64,000 bases of DNA from Maridesulfovibrio hydrothermalis AM13 = DSM 14728. GTDB taxonomy: Bacteria; Desulfobacterota; Desulfovibrionia; Desulfovibrionales; Desulfovibrionaceae. This document shows positions 57,276 through 64,000 of this stretch, in pieces. The stretch is from NCBI RefSeq assembly GCF_000331025.1, contig NC_020055.1, positions 3,071,370-3,135,369 of the forward strand, in the 5' to 3' direction. A program made the position numbers and the translations under genes. Each line of letters starts with the position of its first letter. The stretch's first letter is position 1. Under the pieces are notes generated by a model. It searched no databases, was not told where the DNA came from, and saw only the letters and a list, made by a program, of their open reading frames with translations.

Positions 57276-59915
57276 TCATTTTTTGCTTTCTTTTTCTTCA
57301 TCCAGAAGAAACAACTCCCGTTTTCGTTTTTCAAACACCACAGCTGCTCTGAACGCCGAAATAGCCAGAGCCAAAATACTTAAAATTAAAATAAGACCCT
57401 GCTGAAATTCCCACTTCTGCCTGATGATCATATCTATCAGGAAATTAGACTGGAAATTGTTAGAATAATAAATAAGCAGTGGAATGCAAAGCAACGCCGC
57501 CCCCAGGAAAACAACTTCCAGCCAGATAAAGCTTCTACCAAGGAGCATAATAAATAAAGTTGAATCACGTACAACCCGAAGCGTGACCAGCCTGCTTTTA
57601 AGCTTTTTAAGCCGATCATCAATCTGATTCAAATATTGCTGGCTCTTACGGAAATTTTCTGCCTGATTCAACGGGGCCGTTTTAATCCAATAAATTTTGT
57701 CCGCACAATAATTAAAGTCTGCATTAAACTCGGTAAGCAATTTGGGGAAAGGAAACCATGAGGCTTCACGCTGAATATCCTTCAACTCTTCCCTGTAAAT
57801 ATCTAATTTTTTATTAATTACCTTAATTTCATATTCAACCCGCTTATCAATCTCCTGTGTGAGTCTGGAAATTCCGGAAATAAGATGCTGGAAAGCCACA
57901 TAGTTTTTTATTTTTGATAACTTCCCCATCCTCTCCATGAACTTTCCAGCTTCTTCAGCAAATTCATGTCCCTCTTCAAACCACTGGGAAATATCGGCAG
58001 CCAAAGTATCCATCCCTGCTGCAACTTCTTTTGCCTCGACCTCGGCAACGTCCCAAAGCTCTCCCATAGCCTGCAAAACAGTAAGTCTTCCACGGTCAAG
58101 CTCAGGGTCAATTGCTATCCTGTTAAAATAGTGCGGATCTTTAGATATGATCTCCTCAAAATTGCCTACAGCCTGCTCGGCAAAGCCCATTTTCACCATA
58201 CATACAGCCCGGCGATATTGTGGTTCAAGCCACTCTGGACATGCACCTATTGCGCGATTATATATAGTGCTTGCCTCGGAAAATTCACCTGAAACCTCCT
58301 GCATCCGGCCTTGTAAATATATAAAATAGGCCCGTTGCAAAGGTGAAAAACTAAGCCTCTCTGCTTCCTGCCAGTAAAAAAAGGCCTGCTCAGGATTACC
58401 CGTTTCAAGCTCAAGAAATCCCATCAGCGATCTAGGCTGATAACTGCGGCTGAACCTGATCATGGCATTTTTAATAAGAACATCAGCATCACTTAAAGAA
58501 CCACCGACCAAAGATTCATATGCAGACCAGATAAGCTCCCCTTCTTCCGGCCCCTGCTCCCGAATACCGTCCGGCCACTCTTTTCCACGACAACGCCAGA
58601 CCATATAAAGAGTTCTTAACTGTGATATAGCGTTAATGGAAAACAAAGCACGGGAAATAATCTCCTCATAGCTCTTTCCGTTAAGAAGCAGGTTTGAAAA
58701 TTCGCTTACAACATCATCCTTACCCTGCATTCTGATATCAATATTTTGAAAACCTTCATTAAATCTTTCGCTATCGATGGCAGCAAGTTGTTTCCAGACT
58801 TTCGGATCAAGCCCTTTCAGAACATGGCTCGGACAATTAGCGGGCAGATGATTTTTCATACCACAGTAAAAACAATCCTCATGCTCACCGATAGAAACTC
58901 TGCGGGAGATCGTAACTTCCATTGCATCGGAATGGCTCTCCTCCACCCCGTTTTTCAAACTGACATGACACCAGCCGTCAACAGTTTCCTGTTCGCTGCC
59001 GAAACGAACTTCATTAATGGCAAATTCATCACCCAGCAAATAAGCATCACGGTAACGCAGATGCGGGCAGTCAGGAGTAAGCTTATCCCAGTCCAGATGA
59101 ACCTTGCGCAAAATATCGTCATTAAAACTCATATCCAGCTGAGGAACTAAAGCCATAACTGACGGCCAGTATGTAACCTCCCCCCCTTCGCTGCTTCTGA
59201 TCTTACTGGTCAAAGAAAGCAGGTCTTTCAGAAATGTACGCAAAAGTGAAAATGACCCGATCGGAAGAATAACTTTTACTTCAGAGGTAATGTACTGAAT
59301 CCCCAGCCGCTGCATCAGAACCTGAACCTCAGAAAAAAACGATCTCCATCCTTTGATAAACTCTTTGTCAGAAGGATTGCCCACAGGAATCATGATAAAA
59401 TACCAGCTTTGCAGGGAATCATAACCAAGCCCCTGATCCGGAACCAGCAGCTTCCAGCCGGATTTTGAAATCCCTGTGGGGGGCCTCATATCTTCAAGAT
59501 TAAGCCCGCCGATAGCTTTTACATCATCACCTAATTGAGGATGGACTAAGACTTCAAATTCCTTGGGAACAGCGACTTCCTGATTTGTAAATTCATCTGC
59601 GACATTAAGGGAAAGGTCTAAATTGTAATCAACAAGGAGGGTTGCCGGCATAATCTGAACAAAAACGGGCATAGGATTAAGTCTGGCCCATATTTCAAGA
59701 CGTGCAACGACTCTAAAGACATCATCACTGAAGAAAAACCAATAAGACTGATTTCTTTCCCCACTCATGAGCATGCCGCCAAAATCACGCATACTGCGCA
59801 CTATGGACTCATCAAGAGTTTCCCCCCAAGCCATCCAGACACCATAACCGCGATTTACCATACGAGAATGGCTGACAACAGGGAAATTTTCAAATAAGCT
59901 TGCAACCTGATACAA
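57276..59915 (-). CDS. Large TPR membrane protein with CCHC zinc knuckle, unknown
   Basis: The 879-aa protein starts at TTG (59913-59915), supported by AAGGAG 8 bases upstream. Residues 1-330 form an unrecognised alpha/beta region. Residues 348-361 are CFYCGMKNHLPANC, an exact CX2CX4HX4C zinc knuckle, rare in bacteria. TPR-like repeats follow (about 430-620), then a long coiled coil (about 650-770) and two membrane helices near the C-terminus (about 793-815 and 838-859), with a short charged tail. It may be a membrane-tethered scaffold that binds nucleic acid or protein through the knuckle. I do not know its function. Its start lies 29 bases from the divergent MoaE-like gene. Confidence 0.7.
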   Translation of the reverse strand: MYQVASLFENFPVVSHSRMVNRGYGVWMAWGETLDESIVRSMRDFGGMLMSGERNQSYWFFFSDDVFRVVARLEIWARLNPMPVFVQIMPATLLVDYNLDLSLNVADEFTNQEVAVPKEFEVLVHPQLGDDVKAIGGLNLEDMRPPTGISKSGWKLLVPDQGLGYDSLQSWYFIMIPVGNPSDKEFIKGWRSFFSEVQVLMQRLGIQYITSEVKVILPIGSFSLLRTFLKDLLSLTSKIRSSEGGEVTYWPSVMALVPQLDMSFNDDILRKVHLDWDKLTPDCPHLRYRDAYLLGDEFAINEVRFGSEQETVDGWCHVSLKNGVEESHSDAMEVTISRRVSIGEHEDCFYCGMKNHLPANCPSHVLKGLDPKVWKQLAAIDSERFNEGFQNIDIRMQGKDDVVSEFSNLLLNGKSYEEIISRALFSINAISQLRTLYMVWRCRGKEWPDGIREQGPEEGELIWSAYESLVGGSLSDADVLIKNAMIRFSRSYQPRSLMGFLELETGNPEQAFFYWQEAERLSFSPLQRAYFIYLQGRMQEVSGEFSEASTIYNRAIGACPEWLEPQYRRAVCMVKMGFAEQAVGNFEEIISKDPHYFNRIAIDPELDRGRLTVLQAMGELWDVAEVEAKEVAAGMDTLAADISQWFEEGHEFAEEAGKFMERMGKLSKIKNYVAFQHLISGISRLTQEIDKRVEYEIKVINKKLDIYREELKDIQREASWFPFPKLLTEFNADFNYCADKIYWIKTAPLNQAENFRKSQQYLNQIDDRLKKLKSRLVTLRVVRDSTLFIMLLGRSFIWLEVVFLGAALLCIPLLIYYSNNFQSNFLIDMIIRQKWEFQQGLILILSILALAISAFRAAVVFEKRKRELFLLDEEKESKK

Positions 59916-59944
59916 AACAATAACTCCTTACTTACGGAGGGATT

Positions 59945-60307
59945 ATGGACATTTCAAAAAAAATCGCAGAACTAAAACAAGATCCTGAATTTGCAAACAA
60001 TGTTGGCATGATCCTGATACATAACGGAATCGTCCGTGGATGGTCACGGGGAACCCGCGAGGAAGTATCAGGAATCGAAATCAAGGCGGATCATGAAAAA
60101 ATCGAAGAACTCCGTCAGGAACATGAACAATTCTCAGGAATTTATAAAATAGTTGTTCATGCCAACGAAGGTACATTTAAACCCGGAGACGATGTTCTTT
60201 TTCTCATCGTTGCCGGCGACATCCGCGAAAATGTCAAAGCCTGCCTTTCAAGCCTGCTTGACCGGGTCAAGGCCGAAGCATTCAGCAAAAAAGAAATATT
60301 CGCCTAA
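59945..60307 (+). CDS. moaE: Molybdopterin synthase catalytic subunit MoaE-like
   Basis: The 120-aa protein begins with a strong GGAGGG site. GMILIHNGIVRGWSRGTREEVSGIEI and the later FKPGDDVLFLIVAGDIRENVKACLSSLLDRVK match the MoaE fold. The usual C-terminal lysine motif is altered: the end is SKKEIFA instead of the longer VPIWKKE-type tail. It is shorter than E. coli MoaE (150 aa). MoaE with MoaD adds the dithiolene sulfurs to make molybdopterin. moaC also lies in this window at 27300. Confidence 0.8.
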   Translation: MDISKKIAELKQDPEFANNVGMILIHNGIVRGWSRGTREEVSGIEIKADHEKIEELRQEHEQFSGIYKIVVHANEGTFKPGDDVLFLIVAGDIRENVKACLSSLLDRVKAEAFSKKEIFA

Positions 60308-60348
60308 CCCCCAGTTGAACCAAAGGTTCGGGATTGCGCCATAAAAGC

Positions 60349-61242
60349 CTATCCCGGACCGTTTTCAACTCCAAGAATTTCAGCAGGATTAATTTTGTGA
60401 CCTTCCATAGCAGCCTTTACAAGCTGCTCAATTTTCTGCGCCTGATCGTCTTTGCCTCTTTTCCTGCAACCTCCGGCAAAATACCCTGCTTTACGCTCTA
60501 ATTCTTTAAGCGCGAGCTTACGGCTGTCTGCATTTAATTCTCCACCGGCAAGCAATTTAAGAATAGCGTACATCCGGTATAAATCCAAACAGCTTACGCT
60601 ATTGGAAAGCTGATCAGGTCGTCCACCGTATTTAATGGTCAGTCTATCCTTTAGCAGACCGATGGGAAACCTGAGTCCAGCCCTGATCCAGAGGTCATAA
60701 TCCTCGCAGGCAGGCATATTTTCATCAAAAGGCCCGACCGCATCCCAGAACTCTCGGCTGAACATAACACAAGAAGGACTGACCATACACATGGACAGAG
60801 AACGCTCAAAGAAAAACCCTTCCGGCTTCTCATGTTTTTTACACTGATTAACCCGCTTACCTTTTCTCATCCATATTTCATCAGTCTGACTGATTTCAAG
60901 CCCTTTGGATTTCATGAAAACCAATTGCCTTTCAAGCTTGGTTTCAACCCACTGATCATCAGAATCAAGCAGAGCTATATAATCGCCCCCCGCCTCGGAA
61001 ATAGCAACATTACGGGCCGCTGATACACCTTTGTTTTCCTGATAAAGCAACTTGAGACGATTATCGTCAATAAGCCCTAACTGCCGCAAAGTATCATCAG
61101 TTGAACCGTCATCAACGACAATGCATTCAAAATTCTTAAAACTCTGCTTAAGAACGGAACTTACGGCCAAAGCGACCATATCTGCCCTGTTAAATGTCGG
61201 AATGATTACTGACACTTCCGGTTTATGATTTAATTTATACAC
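60349..61242 (-). CDS. Family 2 glycosyltransferase
   Basis: The 297-aa protein has a GT-A fold start (VSVIIPTFNRADMVALAVSS), VVDDGSTDDT, and the DSD metal site in YIALLDSDDQW. ACEDYDLWIRAGLRFPIGLL is the usual ED-Y-W acceptor-side motif. No membrane helix is seen. It probably adds a sugar to lipopolysaccharide or another surface glycan, next to a divergent GT4 gene. Confidence 0.9.
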   Translation of the reverse strand: MYKLNHKPEVSVIIPTFNRADMVALAVSSVLKQSFKNFECIVVDDGSTDDTLRQLGLIDDNRLKLLYQENKGVSAARNVAISEAGGDYIALLDSDDQWVETKLERQLVFMKSKGLEISQTDEIWMRKGKRVNQCKKHEKPEGFFFERSLSMCMVSPSCVMFSREFWDAVGPFDENMPACEDYDLWIRAGLRFPIGLLKDRLTIKYGGRPDQLSNSVSCLDLYRMYAILKLLAGGELNADSRKLALKELERKAGYFAGGCRKRGKDDQAQKIEQLVKAAMEGHKINPAEILGVENGPG

Positions 61243-61415
61243 ATGTCTGCCTATATTTTTCCAGCCTGTTTGTTATAATCAAAAAGTTGTTCTGTCCATG
61301 ATAGTAAAAAAACATATGGACTGTATAGCTGTATGAATCCATTAATTTTACTGATATTGTCTGTTATCGGCTCTTTTTACTTGACTCTTTAATTAACGGG
61401 TTGTCATTTATTCAC

Positions 61416-62522
61416 ATGCGAATTTTTCAAGTCATTAACGTACGCTGGTTCAATGCCACATCCTGGTATGCCCTTTACCTCAGCAAACTGCTTCAGGATG
61501 CCGGGCACGAAGTGCTGGTCATCACAGTTCCTGATACTGAAACAGAAGAAAAAGCCATTGCAATGGGCCTTAAAGTTGAAACTATCGACCTTAATTCAAC
61601 CCGCCCTTTAAAACTGATCAAAGCCTGCGCAAAAGTGCTTTCACTGGTAAGATTACATAACCCTCATATTGTGAACTGCCATCGGGGTGAAGCTTTTTTC
61701 TGGTGGGGAATCCTAAGAAAATTACGCCTTGGATATAAGCTTATCAGAACCAGAGGTGACCAGCGGTTGCCGCGCAATGATTTCATCAACCGCCACCTGC
61801 ATTCCGATATTGCCGACGGAGTTGTGGTGACCAACAAACGAATGGCTGAACATTTTTTAAAAAAAATGCGCCTTGCTGAAAACCGTTTGTGGCTCATTCA
61901 TGGCGGAGTTGATACCGACCGCTTTAAATTTGACCCCGAAGGCCGAAATAAAATCAGAGAAAAATTCGGATTTTCTCCAGACGATACCGTTGTCGGTATG
62001 CTTGGAAGGTTCGACAGAGTGAAAGGGCAGCGAGAACTTATTGAAGCAATTGCTGAAACCCGCATGAAGATCAAAGATAAGAGTATCAAACTCTTTTTGA
62101 TCGGTTTCCCGACCGCTACAAGCAAGCATGAAGTGGACACATGGCTCAGCGACAACAATCTGACTGGCATTACCGCAATCAGTGGCAAGTGCGAAGATGT
62201 CACCGCCTGTATTTCAGCGATAGATATCGGAGTAATCGCCTCGTTGTGGTCTGAGACAATTGCCCGGGCCGCCCTTGAAATTATGGCCTGCCAAAGACCG
62301 CTTATTTCAACAACAGTTGGCGTAATGCCTGACCTGCTGCCGCAGGAGGCACTTGTTCCACCGGAAGATGTAACCCAGCTTTCCCTCAAACTGACCGAAG
62401 TGATCAGTAATCCAGACCTGCGTCAAAAATTAATAGAAGAACATGCACTAACCATGTCTCAACTATCTGGAGAAGACTTTCTCAAACGGACGCTGACCCT
62501 GTATCAAGGTGTTCTGGACTAA
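61416..62522 (+). CDS. Family 4 glycosyltransferase (GT-B)
   Basis: The product is about 368 aa from the ATG at 61416 (MRIFQVINVRWFNATSWYA). An upstream TTG at 61401 is possible, and neither has a strong ribosome site. VHGGVDTDRF-like HGGVDTDRFKFDPEGR and GMLGRFDRVKGQRELIEA are GT4 signatures, and ASLWSETIARAALEIMACQRPLI holds the donor-binding glutamate region. Likely a lipopolysaccharide or surface glycan enzyme. The methyltransferase follows 35 bases downstream. Confidence 0.88.
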   Translation: MRIFQVINVRWFNATSWYALYLSKLLQDAGHEVLVITVPDTETEEKAIAMGLKVETIDLNSTRPLKLIKACAKVLSLVRLHNPHIVNCHRGEAFFWWGILRKLRLGYKLIRTRGDQRLPRNDFINRHLHSDIADGVVVTNKRMAEHFLKKMRLAENRLWLIHGGVDTDRFKFDPEGRNKIREKFGFSPDDTVVGMLGRFDRVKGQRELIEAIAETRMKIKDKSIKLFLIGFPTATSKHEVDTWLSDNNLTGITAISGKCEDVTACISAIDIGVIASLWSETIARAALEIMACQRPLISTTVGVMPDLLPQEALVPPEDVTQLSLKLTEVISNPDLRQKLIEEHALTMSQLSGEDFLKRTLTLYQGVLD

Positions 62523-62557
62523 TAAAATTTATGCTTTTTTAAAAACAGGAATCAGTC

Positions 62558-63406
62558 ATGGCATCAAAAGAGACAGAGTCCGCAGCGCACGATGACGTGT
62601 ACACCCGGGTGTACAAGGATAGTGTCGCTGATCTTTATGCCGCTGACGGCATCGATTCTTATCTCAGAATTTTTGAAAGTACCAGAACCGCTCCATTCTT
62701 TCAGGGCGGTAATACCAAAGGATACGTAAAACAACTGGCTTTCGCTAAACTGCTTGAGTCCGCAAAGAGAAAAAATATCCCTTTAAATAGAATCACCGTG
62801 CTTGACGCCGGATGCGGTCAAGGAGAACTCTCGGTATACTTGGCTGCAAAGGGATTTAATGTCATCGGAGTTGATCTTTCAGCAGAAGCCTGCAAAACAG
62901 CAGAATGCTTAGCAGATAAAGTCGGGGTTGGTTCGCAGTGCAGATTTGTTGCTGAAAGCCTTGAAAAAATCCCAGTACCTGACCGCTCTGTTGATTTTAT
63001 CATCGGCTTTGCTTCATTTCACCATTTCATTAAATACAAATGCGTAGCAAACGAACTGCACCGGATATTAAAAACTGGCGGTCAGAGCTTCTTTGCTGAC
63101 TCCTTCGGAGAAAATAAAGCCTATCACATCTTTCACGACAAAGAAAAAATGAAAAGACTTGGTGATGTTATTTTGACCAGCCAATTGATACAGGAATTTT
63201 TTGATGGAACTGGCAAGGTTGAGCTTTTTCCATCAGACTGGTTTGTAATGCTGGATAAACTTTTTTTATACTTTGCTCCGAAAGCAGAAAAAAGAGCACG
63301 AAAAATATCAAAACTGTGGTTTTTACTGGACCGAATGATTCCAAACACAAGGGCCACACTATTTTTAGCAGGGTCAGTGGTCACCAAGGTCACCAAAATT
63401 GACTGA
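62558..63406 (+). CDS. Class I SAM-dependent methyltransferase (Methyltransf_11 type)
   Basis: The 282-aa protein has the SAM motif VLDAGCGQGELSVYLA (about 76-91), GVDLSAEA, and a post-motif DFIIGFASFHHF. It has a C-terminal extension of about 90 residues with hydrophobic stretches. Similar enzymes methylate small molecules, quinones or glycans. The GT4 gene just upstream favours a glycan or surface polymer substrate, but this is inference. Confidence 0.82.
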   Translation: MASKETESAAHDDVYTRVYKDSVADLYAADGIDSYLRIFESTRTAPFFQGGNTKGYVKQLAFAKLLESAKRKNIPLNRITVLDAGCGQGELSVYLAAKGFNVIGVDLSAEACKTAECLADKVGVGSQCRFVAESLEKIPVPDRSVDFIIGFASFHHFIKYKCVANELHRILKTGGQSFFADSFGENKAYHIFHDKEKMKRLGDVILTSQLIQEFFDGTGKVELFPSDWFVMLDKLFLYFAPKAEKRARKISKLWFLLDRMIPNTRATLFLAGSVVTKVTKID

Positions 63407-63458
63407 GAAAAAAGATCTTGAGTTCAATCTACTCCACATTTTTTTGTAGATAATTCAC

Positions 63459-64000
63459 TCAAGTCGGCCCAAAAGTTGAACGGATGCGGTCCAACTGTTT
63501 AGCAACCTCATAAATGGTGCGCGCGTACACCATAGAATGGTTGTAACGATAGATAACTTTCAGCTTCTTCGCCTTGCTGAGTGAATTCTTCCAGCCATGC
63601 TTTTTCATAAAATTAGCCATACTTACAAGAGCATCCTCACGCTTAAAAAGGTCTATCTGCCCGTCTTTATCACCATCAACAGCATAACTTAAAGCGGTAG
63701 TAGGCATAAACTGACAAATTCCGAATGCTCCGTATGGTGAACCGGGGATTTCCGCAGGATTAATTGAATTGGCTGACGAAAAAGTCAGTAAAGCTGCAAG
63801 CTCTCTATAAGCCCAGTCAGCTTTTTTCTTTGTCCTTTTCTTAAGCCACTTAAGATCATTATCTTCAAGCTTCTCATACCCGAGATCATCAAAAAACAGC
63901 AAAGGATCTGAGCTTGCTGCCATATTGGCAAGGTTGTTGAAAGCAGGGGCCTTACCAAGTGTAAAACCGAGTTTGGTCTCAACTAACAGCAAAGCAACAA
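63459..64000 (-). CDS. MltB-like lytic murein transglycosylase, C-terminal part (cut by window edge)
   Basis: The frame is open to the window end, so the N-terminus is missing. LLLVETKLGFTLGK holds the catalytic glutamate of the SLT_2/MltB family. SPYGAFGICQFMPTT, DGDKDGQIDLF and MANFMKKHGWK follow in the expected order. The enzyme cleaves peptidoglycan glycan strands. A signal peptide or lipobox should lie outside the window. Confidence 0.85.
   Translation of the reverse strand, partial: VALLLVETKLGFTLGKAPAFNNLANMAASSDPLLFFDDLGYEKLEDNDLKWLKKRTKKKADWAYRELAALLTFSSANSINPAEIPGSPYGAFGICQFMPTTALSYAVDGDKDGQIDLFKREDALVSMANFMKKHGWKNSLSKAKKLKVIYRYNHSMVYARTIYEVAKQLDRIRSTFGPT

Overview
The window reads as chromosome from a motile sulfate-reducing deltaproteobacterium of the Desulfovibrio group. 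The low-to-moderate GC content suggests a Maridesulfovibrio-like species; this is inferred from gene content, not from a database search. Markers are dsrC, a lactate/pyruvate oxidation operon laid out like the one in Desulfovibrio vulgaris, and flagellar and molybdenum-cofactor genes. The gene set is mostly core. I see no insertion sequence, prophage, CRISPR array or rRNA.

Region 1 (1-21,300). After the N-terminal end of a chemoreceptor comes a long minus-strand operon for lactate to acetate. From its promoter end it encodes pyruvate:ferredoxin oxidoreductase, lactate permease, D-lactate dehydrogenase (FAD subunit and Fe-S subunit), phosphotransacetylase, acetate kinase, LutC, and a LutB-LutA-like fusion. 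Pyruvate made by the D- and L-lactate dehydrogenases goes to acetyl-CoA, then acetyl phosphate, then acetate plus ATP. A sigma-54-type promoter and a perfect 16-bp palindrome lie upstream of the operon. Next to it is a two-component system (hybrid kinase and NtrC-type regulator) matching LurS/LurR of D. vulgaris. Strong hairpins sit in every sizeable gap of the operon.

Region 2 (20,200-32,500) is mixed: a secreted phytase-esterase-like protein, a tiny 59-aa gene, a HisKA_2 kinase, a DUF3568 lipoprotein, a receiver protein, a CoA-disulfide-reductase/rhodanese fusion, the rpoZ-dnaJ-moaC group, a DUF4340 protein, a TtcA-like thiolase and an M23 peptidase.

Region 3 (32,560-42,530) is a plus-strand flagellar cluster: fliR, flhB, flhA, flhF, flhG, fliA, cheY, fliL and three poorly known genes. 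A sigma-54-like promoter precedes it.

Region 4 (42,600-54,100) holds a chemoreceptor, lpxC, prmC, prfA, a DUF1385 gene, rpmE, dsrC, a YcaO-TPR protein coupled to a Methyltransf_16-like protein, and a tRNA cluster (three identical tRNA-Gly and one tRNA-Cys). The methyltransferase-YcaO pair directly upstream of dsrC is the best candidate for an undescribed modification system.

Region 5 (54,200-64,000) has a DksA-like protein, an RqcH/NFACT homologue, a VgrG3-like muramidase-domain protein, a large TPR membrane protein with a CCHC zinc knuckle facing a MoaE homologue, two glycosyltransferases, a methyltransferase, and a truncated MltB-like lytic transglycosylase.
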